A DNA stretch of 64,000 bases from Erythrobacter oryzae (lineage in GTDB: Bacteria; Pseudomonadota; Alphaproteobacteria; Sphingomonadales; Sphingomonadaceae), in contig NZ_JASCXI010000005.1 in the NCBI RefSeq assembly GCF_030271515.1, positions 1-64,000 of the forward strand, given 5' to 3'. Below are positions 43,381 through 51,773 of this stretch, one piece after another. Each line of letters opens with the position of its first letter. The first letter of the stretch is position 1. Below the pieces are notes generated by a model. The model searched no databases and was not told the DNA's origin. It worked only from the letters and a program-made list of their open reading frames with translations. Position numbers and translations under genes: made by a program.

Positions 43381-45656
43381 CCGCCCCTCTTACCGCCCCC
43401 ACCGCCGCGCCGCCCCTTGTCTTCACCGTTGCCATAACCGGGCATCAGGATATCGCCGCCGACGCCCATCCGGCGCTGATCGGGCAGATCGGCACCGTGC
43501 TATCGCTCGCGGCCCGGCACCTCGATCGGGAGAAGGTCCGCAATCCGATCGACGCCCCGCGCGAGGTCACGCTGCGGTTCCTGTCGGCGCTCGCGCCGGG
43601 GGCAGACCAGATCGGTGCCCGTGCGGCGATCTTGCCCGAGAGTGCGGGCGCGGGGTGGAGGCTCGAGGCGATCCTGCCGTTCGAGACCGGCGTCTGCAAA
43701 CAGCTCGCCCGCGCCGCGCTCACCAAGCGCAATGCCGAAAGGAAGGCCCGCCGCGCGCCGCAACTGGCCCCTGCGGACATCACCGCCGGGGTCGATGGCA
43801 TCGCCGAACTCGCGGGCAAGGCCGGGCGGGTGCTGACGCTCGCCGACTGGCAGCCGAGCGGTGACGCGCGCGCCGACGAGGACTGGCAGGCGCGCCGCTA
43901 TGCCACCATCGGCCAGATGCTGGTGCGCCGCGCCGATTTGCTGATCGCGCTGTGGGACGGCACGCCCCCGCGCGGACGCGGCGGCACGGCGGACGTCGTC
44001 ACCGAGGCGCTGCGCAGCGGGGTGCCGGTGGTCTGGATCGACCCGGCGAAGCCCGCGAGCAGTGTCAGCCTCCTTCCCCGCACCGACGGCGCCCCCATGG
44101 CCGCGAGCGACATGGTGCGGCTGTGGTCACCCCCCGCTCCGGCGAGGGACAAGACCGCTCCCGTCTGCGACAAGGCATGTCAGGCAATCGATCTTGCGGT
44201 CGGGCAGGTTCTGCTCGGCAATGACGATGCCCGCGCGATCTGCATCACGCGCTATCTGAACGAAAAGCCGCCCGAACAATGGATCGAAAGCCATGCGCCG
44301 GGCGAGAACCCGCCCGATCCGGTGCCGGGTGACACCCATCGCGCCTATGCCCGGATGCTCTACTGGGTTCTGCAATATCCGAAGGCGGCGCTGCGCCAGC
44401 TGACCAAGGCCCAGCGCAAGGCGGGGAAGATCGCGACGGAATTGCGCACCAACCCCTTCCGCCATGCGCGCCCTGCCACGGGCGGGTGGTATCGTTCGGC
44501 CCTGCTTTACGGCTTCTGGTTCGGGGTCAAACGCGGCGACGCGGGGACGGCCAATGCCGCCCCGTTGCTGGATTACGCCGCGCAGGCCGATGCGCTCGCG
44601 ACCAGGCTGAGCAACCAGTACCGCTCCGCCTATGTCTGGATTTTCCTGCTCGCCCCCCCGGCTGTCACCTGCGCGGTGCTTTCGGCTCTGCTGATGTTCG
44701 ATTTCCCGAAGTCCAAACCCATACTGGTCTTGATCGAGCTGGGCGTTGTGTTGCTCGCCACCGCGATCTTCATGACCAACCGCGCCAATGATCCTGCCGA
44801 TCGGCACTCGCGCCGCCGGGGATCGGGCTGGCTGCACGCGCAGGACACTCACCAGCGATGGCTCGATGCACGGCTGATCGCCGAGAGCCAGCGCAGCGGG
44901 CAATTGCTGGCATGGGCCGGTTTTTCGGGGCGCCGTCCGCTCGAGGCAGCGGCGCTCGAGGATCATGAAGAGCACCACGACCACAGCCATGGCGCGGGCC
45001 ACGCGCCGCCGCGCACGGTGTGGGCGCCGCACTTTGCCAATGCCATCGCCGCCCTGCCCGAATTGCCGATCGACGAGGTTGGCCACGGCCCCGCTACCGC
45101 AATGACCCCGGCGCGCATCGCCGCTGTGGCGCGTGCGGCAAGGACAGTGATCGACGATCAGATGGTCTATCACGAACTCAACCACCAGCGGCTCGAGGCG
45201 CTCAACCACCGGCTCGACACCATCAGCCTGCGCGCGATCCAGTGGGCTGCGGGTTTCAGCCTTGCCTTTCTGGTGCTCTGGACAGCTTACGCGGCAGGGC
45301 TGATCGAGCCGCATTCGCCTGCCTATCTCCTCAAGGACGCAGTGGGCTACGTCGCTGCGTTTGCCGGTGCGGTCCTGCCGGCGGTGGCGGCCGCAGCGGC
45401 GGGGATCCGGTTCCAGGGCGATTTCGAGCGGTTCGCGATGCGATCGAAGGACACCGCCGATCGCCTGAAGGCGCTGGCGAAGCGGGCGGCACAGCTCGAG
45501 CAGCGAGCTGCGGACTGCGACCCGAACCCCTGCAAAGGCCAGCCGCCGCTGTTCGAACCGCTGCTCGACCTGCTGCTCGATACGCAAGGTATGCTGGACG
45601 AAGACCTCGCCGACTGGCGCTTCGCCTATGCAGCGCGGCCGATCACGCTGGGGTGA
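43377..45656 (+). CDS. SLOG-domain membrane protein (putative nucleotide sensor/effector)
   Basis: A 759-aa protein. The N-terminal ~225 residues form a SLOG/LOG-like Rossmann domain: VAITGHQDI (18-26), LSALAPGADQIGARAAI, LIALWDG (189-195) and GGTADVVTEAL (202-212). Two hydrophobic helices lie near 419-467 and two more near 621-677, with a His-rich loop (DHEEHHDHSHGAGH) between the pairs. The C-terminus is helical. SLOG domains bind nucleotide derivatives; in the Thoeris protein ThsA one senses a TIR-made cyclic ADP-ribose isomer. Translationally coupled to the TIR-NB-ARC gene, it is a good candidate for sensing a TIR product and acting at the membrane (inference). Confidence 0.8.
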   Translation: MTAPLTAPTAAPPLVFTVAITGHQDIAADAHPALIGQIGTVLSLAARHLDREKVRNPIDAPREVTLRFLSALAPGADQIGARAAILPESAGAGWRLEAILPFETGVCKQLARAALTKRNAERKARRAPQLAPADITAGVDGIAELAGKAGRVLTLADWQPSGDARADEDWQARRYATIGQMLVRRADLLIALWDGTPPRGRGGTADVVTEALRSGVPVVWIDPAKPASSVSLLPRTDGAPMAASDMVRLWSPPAPARDKTAPVCDKACQAIDLAVGQVLLGNDDARAICITRYLNEKPPEQWIESHAPGENPPDPVPGDTHRAYARMLYWVLQYPKAALRQLTKAQRKAGKIATELRTNPFRHARPATGGWYRSALLYGFWFGVKRGDAGTANAAPLLDYAAQADALATRLSNQYRSAYVWIFLLAPPAVTCAVLSALLMFDFPKSKPILVLIELGVVLLATAIFMTNRANDPADRHSRRRGSGWLHAQDTHQRWLDARLIAESQRSGQLLAWAGFSGRRPLEAAALEDHEEHHDHSHGAGHAPPRTVWAPHFANAIAALPELPIDEVGHGPATAMTPARIAAVARAARTVIDDQMVYHELNHQRLEALNHRLDTISLRAIQWAAGFSLAFLVLWTAYAAGLIEPHSPAYLLKDAVGYVAAFAGAVLPAVAAAAAGIRFQGDFERFAMRSKDTADRLKALAKRAAQLEQRAADCDPNPCKGQPPLFEPLLDLLLDTQGMLDEDLADWRFAYAARPITLG

Positions 45657-45817
45657 GGTGGGTGCCTGTGCCGGGATTATCGGTGTCCGCTGCGACAACG
45701 CCCCGCTTCTGGCCGGGCTTGCCGCGATCGGGACGATTGATGCGACCCGCGATATCGACCAAGCCATGCAAGAACTGATCAAGACTTTGTACGCATCGAC
45801 ATAGACTGAGCCCGATC

Positions 45818-47479
45818 ATGACCCCCACGCCTAACCTCGCCGCCCGTTTCGCCCGCTGGCTGGTCCGCAGCGCCCGGTCGCCCTTGCGCGCGTGGCGGAT
45901 GGTGCTGCTGGGATTGCTGATCCTCGTGACGGCGACTTGCGCCATATGGGCCGTGGCCGAACGCTACCGGACGGCGGGGACGGTGCCCGGCCTCGCCCAG
46001 GCGACCGATTTCGTGTACGCGCCGTTCCTCTACCTCGCCCCGCAGTTCTCTCTAGCCGATGCGGCCAAACTGACGCTGCCTGAGATCATCGCCCGCACCA
46101 CAGGGCCGCTGATAGCGTTTCTCGGCGCCTTCTGGCTGCTGCGCCAGCGCCTGCTTCTGTGGCTGGCGCGCTGGCTCGCGGCGGGCAGGATGCACGGTCA
46201 TGCGGTGGTGTTCGGCCAGGGGGGGAGCGCCGATGCGCTGGCCTTGGCCAGTGCCAGTGCGGGGGAGGCCATCGTGCTGATCGATCCCGGCCTGCCGGAC
46301 GATCAGGACCGCGAGCAGCAGCTCCACACCGCTGGGATCGTCTGCCTCCCCGCGGTCCCGGCCTCGGTCGCCGGGGCGAGCGCGGTGGTGGTGTGGCACG
46401 CCAGCGATGCCGACAACATCGCCGCCGCGGCCGCCTTGCGGAGCGGGCACAGCCTGTCGGTCGGCGAGATCGATGTCCGCGTCCAGTCGCCCGCGCTCCA
46501 GAACGCGCTGCTGCAATCGCCCGATCTGATGCTCGACAAGGCGATCCGGCTGCGGCCCCATTCGCTGTCGGGCGCGGCGATCCGCGCGGCGCTCGCCAAT
46601 CCCGCGATGCTCGAACGCGCGGTGGAGCGCGGCCAACCGCGCGTCACGCTGTGCCTGTGGGGCATGAGCGAGGCGCTGGTCTGGGCGGCCGAGACGGCGC
46701 TGCGGCAATTCTGGTCGGTGAGGCTGGGCGCACCGCGGATCGTGTGGGCGGGGCTGTCTGCCGAGACCGCTCTGCCGGACACGGTCGCGCAGCTCTCACG
46801 CCATGCCAGGGCGGTGTTCGGTGCGGGCGATCAGTGCCCCGAGGTCAGCATCCTTTCCGCCGATGCGGCGTGTGCGGCGGTGGAGATCACCTGCCACCTG
46901 GTCGATGCGGGCGATGCCGACGCGACGCTGGCGCAGGCCTTCGCGCTGGCAGCGCGGCTGCGGCAGGCGCATGCCGACCCCGCCCCGGTGCAGCCGGTCC
47001 TCGCCACAAGCTGCGCGATCGGGCCGCTGCTCGCGAGCGAGAAGCTGGTGTTCCTGCCGCCGATCATCCCCGGCGCCGGGGTGACGGTGAACACCCTGCG
47101 CAGCCGCGATGCCGACCAGCGCGCCGCCGAAATCCACCTCGCCTATGACCGCCAGTTCGGCGGTGGCGGCACGGCCCCCGCAAGCGGGCGCTGGCAAGAC
47201 CTCCCCGAAACCTACATCGCCGCCAACCGCGCCGCGGCCGATCACCTGGCGATCAAGCAATGGGACGCGGCAACCAGCGGGCTGGAAGGCGAGGCGCTGA
47301 TCGAGGCTTTGGCCGAGGCCGAACACAACCGCTGGAGCGCCGAGCGTCTGCTGGCGGGCTGGGCTCCGTCAGGCGAGGAGCCGCGGGACAATGCGCGAAG
47401 GCTGCATCCGGACTTGCGGCCTTGGGCGGCGCTTTCGGAGGAGGCGCGGGAGAAGGATCGGGGGGCGGTGCGCTCCTGA
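45818..47479 (+). CDS. Membrane protein with TrkA-N-like Rossmann and C-terminal RyR domain
   Basis: A 553-aa protein. Membrane helices lie at about 28-46 and 97-115. A Rossmann domain of the TrkA-N/RCK type follows (HAVVFGQGGSADALALASAS), then a central alpha/beta region. The last ~90 residues match the RyR domain (YIAANRAAADHLAIKQW; LAEAEHNRWSAERLLAGW; DNARRLHPDLRPWAALSEEAREKDR). RyR and TrkA-N domains recur in nucleotide-signalled prokaryotic conflict systems, and the layout suggests a ligand-gated ion channel or transporter. ATG 45818 lies 161 bp after the SLOG gene, so it may have its own promoter. Confidence 0.82.
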   Translation: MTPTPNLAARFARWLVRSARSPLRAWRMVLLGLLILVTATCAIWAVAERYRTAGTVPGLAQATDFVYAPFLYLAPQFSLADAAKLTLPEIIARTTGPLIAFLGAFWLLRQRLLLWLARWLAAGRMHGHAVVFGQGGSADALALASASAGEAIVLIDPGLPDDQDREQQLHTAGIVCLPAVPASVAGASAVVVWHASDADNIAAAAALRSGHSLSVGEIDVRVQSPALQNALLQSPDLMLDKAIRLRPHSLSGAAIRAALANPAMLERAVERGQPRVTLCLWGMSEALVWAAETALRQFWSVRLGAPRIVWAGLSAETALPDTVAQLSRHARAVFGAGDQCPEVSILSADAACAAVEITCHLVDAGDADATLAQAFALAARLRQAHADPAPVQPVLATSCAIGPLLASEKLVFLPPIIPGAGVTVNTLRSRDADQRAAEIHLAYDRQFGGGGTAPASGRWQDLPETYIAANRAAADHLAIKQWDAATSGLEGEALIEALAEAEHNRWSAERLLAGWAPSGEEPRDNARRLHPDLRPWAALSEEAREKDRGAVRS

Positions 47480-47496
47480 CGTCCAGCGCCAAGGCT

Positions 47497-49047
47497 TCAC
47501 CTTGCGGGTCGCTTGAGTTTTTCCCGCAGCTGAAGGAGGTCTTCCCGGGCGGGGTCAAGCTTGAGCCCGCGCTCAACCAATAGCGTAGCCCTGTAACGAT
47601 CCGGTTTGACCTTGCCACGGCCGCGCTCGAGAAGCTTGGCGGCCGATGCGCACGCGGCTGCCAGACCGCTTTCACAAGACTGCTCGTAAAGCTCGAGGGC
47701 TCGGACGGGGTCGGGCTTTGTACCCCATCCGTCCTCGAACATGCTCCCCCATAGGCCGCAGCCAAGATAGTTTCCGCGCTCGCATGATTCTTGAAAGGCA
47801 GCGAATGCCTTGGTTTTGTTTTTCGGAGAAGGATCTTTTGACAAAAGTGCGACAGAAAGCACAGTACAGCTTTCCGAAATCTTTTCCGCACATGCTTTAT
47901 TCAAGAAAGAAAAGCCCAACTGCTCGTTCTTTTCAACTCCCGCTCCCTCGATCAGCATTAGCCCAAAATGTTGGCAAGATAGCAAGTAACCTTGCTCGCA
48001 AGCGGGTTTCCACAAGGCTACCGCTTTTTTGTCATCCTGAGGCACACCTTCGCCCGATTCAAAAGCTTCTCCCAAGAGATCGCAGCTCTCTAGCTGGCCG
48101 TTTTTGCATCCCTGCTCGAAGATCTGGGCGGCACGTTTTCCGTCTGCGGGAATGCCGCGGCCGTCAAACAGCATTTTGGCCCATTTCAAACAGGCTCCGC
48201 TTTCCGGATCTGTCTCGCATGCCAGTCGATAGAATTGCGCCGCCTTCGGAAAGCTCTTCTCGACCCAATTGCCATCGAAGTGTTGGTCACCCAACTGCTC
48301 GCATGCCTCGGGGACCCCGCCGTCACAGGCAGTGCCATAGAGCCGGGTTATCATCGCTCGGTCAGGGTTGACGTCGATCAGCCGTGCCATGTCGGCCGCG
48401 TCATGGCACCCGAGCGGAACCCCGCCCTCACACGCAAGATTGTAGAAGTATCGCGCCTTGACGAGATCCTTGGCCGGGCCGCGTCCGAATTCGAACTTCA
48501 GGCCGAGTATGCCGCAATCCCCCGCCGATCCACCCCGACAGGCCCGCTCATAGAGCGTCATCGCCTTGTTCAGATCTATCGGAACGGTTGATGATCCGAC
48601 CCAGAATTGTTCAGCGGCATCGCCACAGGCCTTGGCATCCCCGCGTTCGCAAAGCTCCTCGAACGTCAGGGGGCGGGGCATCGGGGCCGGGTAGGTCAGC
48701 TGTGGTGGGGCGCGAAGCGTGATGTCCTGCTGCCGCGCCCGTGCCGCGGCAAGACGCGCTGCCTCTTTCTTCTCGGCGCGTTCGCGCTCGATTTGCCGTC
48801 TGGCCTCCAGGTCAAATTTCGCAATCCGCCGCTGGAGTTCCGGACAGGGCCCGCTCAAACGCTTCGCCGCTTCGCGCGCGGCCGCGATCTGGCCGGGCTT
48901 GCCCGATGCGACGGCCCGCTCCCAGCCGGCCCTCACACCGCCGCATACGCCTGCCGGGTCGTTCGCCAAGGCGGGCCGGGTTTCCAGCGCATGGCATGCG
49001 AAGAGCGCAAACAGGACAAGAAGTGCTCGAAGCCGACTACGAGTCAT
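47497..49047 (-). CDS. Secreted Cys-rich Sel1-like repeat protein
   Basis: A 516-aa protein with a signal peptide (RALLVLFALFACHALETRPALA), a charged helical region around residues 60-110, and about ten Sel1-like repeats in which two Cys recur at a fixed spacing (for example YERACRGGSAGDCGILG and YNLACEGGVPLGCHDAA). This is the Helicobacter Hcp-type pattern in which each repeat is closed by a disulfide, so a periplasmic or secreted location is expected. ATG 49047 overlaps the stop of the TIR-TM gene (ATGA); GTG 49056 is an alternative. Such proteins are protein-protein scaffolds. Confidence 0.87.
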   Translation of the reverse strand: MTRSRLRALLVLFALFACHALETRPALANDPAGVCGGVRAGWERAVASGKPGQIAAAREAAKRLSGPCPELQRRIAKFDLEARRQIERERAEKKEAARLAAARARQQDITLRAPPQLTYPAPMPRPLTFEELCERGDAKACGDAAEQFWVGSSTVPIDLNKAMTLYERACRGGSAGDCGILGLKFEFGRGPAKDLVKARYFYNLACEGGVPLGCHDAADMARLIDVNPDRAMITRLYGTACDGGVPEACEQLGDQHFDGNWVEKSFPKAAQFYRLACETDPESGACLKWAKMLFDGRGIPADGKRAAQIFEQGCKNGQLESCDLLGEAFESGEGVPQDDKKAVALWKPACEQGYLLSCQHFGLMLIEGAGVEKNEQLGFSFLNKACAEKISESCTVLSVALLSKDPSPKNKTKAFAAFQESCERGNYLGCGLWGSMFEDGWGTKPDPVRALELYEQSCESGLAAACASAAKLLERGRGKVKPDRYRATLLVERGLKLDPAREDLLQLREKLKRPAR

Positions 49048-50525
49048 ACGCCACACCTGTTAAGCGTTATGGGCGAGGCGTCATTGCCTCCGCTGACACT
49101 CAGCAAGAGCTGCGCGCCGTCGATGCGCCAGAATACCCGGTCGATCTCAAACCAGCCTTCGGCATTCGGGGTCAGGCTGCCGTCGACCGGCGTCCCGTTG
49201 AGCCGCCACCCCTCAGCCTCGTCCCACTGGAACTGTTGGCGGCCGTTCTCTTCGGTGGCTTCGGCACACGGGACGCCGGCGTGGGTCCATGTCCCGACAA
49301 GCTGCAAAGCCGGAGCGGGAGAGTTGGTCTGCACCGGTTGCGGCGCAGCTCCGGTCTCCGCCGCCACGGTTTCGAAGGGAGACACCTCTTTTGCGGGCGA
49401 GGGCTTCATCAGGCTCGCGATGGCAACCACGACCAGCATGGTTGCAATCATCCCGCCGATGACCATTGCGACGATGGGCTTGGAAGTCTGTCTTTCGGGA
49501 ATTGGCGTTGCTGCGCCTTCGTCCGATCCCGCCGGCGAAAGCGCACGATCGTCCGCCTTCGCCGGCGGGGGCGCATCATCCTCAGGCGTGTTTGTGGGAG
49601 CAGCCGCAATCGGTTCGGACCCCGGTCCCAGCGTCGGCTCGTCGGTTTCGGGCGTCTCCGGCTGGGGACCGGAAGACGCTTTCGGCACCGGCTCCGGCCC
49701 GGGTTCATTCGCTTCGAGCGGCGGCGCGGGCGTGATCGGGCCTGCGGGGATCACCGCCTCCGGCCGCTTCAGCGCATCCTCCAGCCGCTTCATCTTGCGC
49801 GAGGCGTGGCTCAGCTTTGCGCGGGCGGATTGGGCTGCCGAGGTTGCTTCGGCAAGCGCAGCCGCGCGTTCGTCGACCAGCTGCTGGGCTGCCGCGATCG
49901 CCGCAGCGAGAACCTTCGGGTCGAGGTCCAGCTGGGCAATCCGCTTGAGCTCGTTGTTGGCGATGGCAGCGGCAGCCTTGGCCTCCTGCTCGGCTTCCAG
50001 TGTGTCGTAGAGTGCGACCTGCGCTTCGGAGAATGCCTCTGTCGCCGTGCGGTGTTCAAGCTTGAGCGCGGCCCATTCCGCCTCGACCCGGTCGAGCGCC
50101 GCCACCACGGCTCCGGGCGGCACATCGCCGGCCTTGACCAGAAAGCTCTCGGCGGTCTGCACCAGCCGCCGCCACCCGTTGTGCGGCTCCCGGCCATCCC
50201 AGCCGTCCAATGGCAAACCGTTGATCCGGGCAAAAGGTTCGCGCGGCTCCGGGACGCCGATCAACGCGTTGATGAGCTTGTCTTGCTTGTAGGCAAGGCG
50301 CGCCTCGTCGCCGACATTCTTGCTGTCGAGGGATTTGGGCGACCACAACACCATGACGGCCGCCATTTCGGTGATCCGGTAGGTCAATTCGAACTGCCAG
50401 TCGACGCCCGGCATGTCTTCGTCCCACCACACCTCGACGCCGAGCGCGCGCAGACCCTGCACGACCGCATGCGCATGGTCGCGATCGGCACGCGAATATG
50501 ACAGGAAGATGCCACCCAAGATCAC
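49044..50525 (-). CDS. TIR-coiled-coil-transmembrane protein
   Basis: About 493 aa. An N-terminal TIR domain (IFLSYSRADRDHA; VEVWWDEDMPGVDW; MVLWSPKSLDS with GDEA holding the putative catalytic Glu) is followed by an Ala/Glu-rich coiled coil (about residues 150-250), a long Pro/Glu-rich linker, one membrane helix (IVAMVIGGMIATMLVVVAIASLM) and a ~90-residue C-terminal domain (LQLVGTWTHAGVPCAE; WRIDGAQLLLSV) probably outside the membrane. This topology suggests an envelope sensor coupled to a cytoplasmic TIR effector. GTG 50525 is used; TTG 50549 and TTG 50519 are alternatives. Coupled to the secreted Sel1 protein downstream. Confidence 0.86.
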   Translation of the reverse strand: MILGGIFLSYSRADRDHAHAVVQGLRALGVEVWWDEDMPGVDWQFELTYRITEMAAVMVLWSPKSLDSKNVGDEARLAYKQDKLINALIGVPEPREPFARINGLPLDGWDGREPHNGWRRLVQTAESFLVKAGDVPPGAVVAALDRVEAEWAALKLEHRTATEAFSEAQVALYDTLEAEQEAKAAAAIANNELKRIAQLDLDPKVLAAAIAAAQQLVDERAAALAEATSAAQSARAKLSHASRKMKRLEDALKRPEAVIPAGPITPAPPLEANEPGPEPVPKASSGPQPETPETDEPTLGPGSEPIAAAPTNTPEDDAPPPAKADDRALSPAGSDEGAATPIPERQTSKPIVAMVIGGMIATMLVVVAIASLMKPSPAKEVSPFETVAAETGAAPQPVQTNSPAPALQLVGTWTHAGVPCAEATEENGRQQFQWDEAEGWRLNGTPVDGSLTPNAEGWFEIDRVFWRIDGAQLLLSVSGGNDASPITLNRCGV

Positions 50526-50645
50526 GGTCCCCAAATGCCGCGGTGGCAAGGTATCGCAAAGCCGCCATCGCGCAACCGCTTAGGTGGACTTTCGCGGCAG
50601 AAATCGGGCCGGACCGTTATGCTAGCAGAGCGTGCATGCGTCCCT

Positions 50646-50993
50646 TCAGACCCTGACCGCCGTCCCGCTCGCCGAAACCATCAGCATCGAGCCCTGTGCG
50701 CCGATCACCTCGTAATCGAGGTCGATCCCGACCACCGCGTTCCCGCCGAGCGCGGCGGCTTCGGCCTGGAGTTCCTGGATGGCCTGCGTGCGCGCGTCGG
50801 CGAGGATGCGCTCATACGAGCCGGAACGCCCGCCGACGATGTCGCGGATATTGGCGAAGAGGTCGCGGAACAGGTTGGCGCCGACGATCACCTCGCCGGT
50901 GACGATGCCGAGATATTCCTGGATCGGCCGGCCCTCGAGGGTCGGGGTGGTGCTGACGATGACGCCGCGCGCGTCTCTCCACGGGGATGCCAT
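50646..50993 (-). CDS. YbjQ/DUF74 family protein
   Basis: A 115-aa protein of the YbjQ family, forming pentamers of unknown role (sometimes called heavy-metal-binding). Typical features are [33 protein letters not shown], then [18 protein letters not shown] near the end. ATG 50993 has AGGAGAGAG upstream. First core gene after the conflict block. Confidence 0.9.
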   Translation of the reverse strand: MASPWRDARGVIVSTTPTLEGRPIQEYLGIVTGEVIVGANLFRDLFANIRDIVGGRSGSYERILADARTQAIQELQAEAAALGGNAVVGIDLDYEVIGAQGSMLMVSASGTAVRV

Positions 50994-51079
50994 TGATCTC
51001 TCTCCTTGCAAGGCTGTGTTACGGAGATAACACGGACCGATAAGGTTTCAATGACGGATCATCGCGCGGGCGCCACGCC

Positions 51080-51316
51080 TCATGCCATGCCGAGCGCGGC
51101 CTTGTAGGTTTCGAGCAGCATGTCCTGCTCGCTGCGGTCGTCGGGCTTCATTTTCCTCAGGCGCACGATCTGGCGCATGATCTTGGGATCATAGCCCACG
51201 GCCTTGGCTTCCATGTAGACGTCGCGGATGTCGTCGGCGATGCCCTTCTTTTCTTCCTCTAGGCGTTCGATGCGCTCGATCAGAAGGCGCAGGCGGTCGT
51301 CGGCGGTTTCGGCCAT
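51080..51316 (-). CDS. gapR: GapR family DNA-binding protein (DUF2312)
   Basis: A 78-aa protein with the DUF2312 pattern: [43 protein letters not shown] and a C-terminal [12 protein letters not shown]. In Caulobacter, GapR clamps overtwisted DNA ahead of replication and transcription and helps topoisomerases. Length and composition fit. ATG 51316. Confidence 0.92.
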   Translation of the reverse strand: MAETADDRLRLLIERIERLEEEKKGIADDIRDVYMEAKAVGYDPKIMRQIVRLRKMKPDDRSEQDMLLETYKAALGMA

Positions 51317-51396
51317 AGGGGGGCTCCATCTTGTGTGAGAATCGGTTGGAGGGTGCGATAGCCAGCCCGCCGCCGCGATTGAACCGCCTGCGAAAA

Positions 51397-51708
51397 TTAT
51401 TCCTGTGCGTTCTTCGCCACGCTCTCGGTCATGCGGGCGAGCTGTTCCTCGGTGGCGGGGGTCTGGCGGGTCTCCTTCCATTCGGCGCTCGGCATGCCGT
51501 GAATCACTTCGCGCGCCTCTTCCTTGTCGCCCGGGTAGCCCGCGTCGCGGATCCAGTCAGCGAGGCAATTGCGGCAGAAGCCCGCAAGCCCCATCAGGTC
51601 GATGTTCTGCGCATCGTGGCGATGCCGCAGGTGGCGCACCAGCCGGCGGAAGGCGGCGGCGGCCTGTGCGTCATCCAGCGTATCGAGCGGATCGGCATTG
51701 GTATTCAT
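51397..51708 (-). CDS. DUF1244 family protein
   Basis: A 103-aa protein with the strongly conserved DUF1244 core: [32 protein letters not shown], followed by [12 protein letters not shown]. The Cys pair and His cluster suggest a metal site. The function is unknown, although the family is near universal in Alphaproteobacteria. ATG 51708; divergent from pyk. Confidence 0.9.
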   Translation of the reverse strand: MNTNADPLDTLDDAQAAAAFRRLVRHLRHRHDAQNIDLMGLAGFCRNCLADWIRDAGYPGDKEEAREVIHGMPSAEWKETRQTPATEEQLARMTESVAKNAQE

Positions 51709-51773
51709 CACGGCTTTTCCTTGAGTTGAAATGCGCCTGTGCCATAGGCATCGCCCAAGAGGGATACCCACTA

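Noticed and set aside
48607-50501. Two long plus-strand open frames over the TIR-TM and Sel1 genes
   Set aside because: Both are antisense shadows with low-complexity translations, while the minus-strand frames have clear TIR and Sel1 domains.
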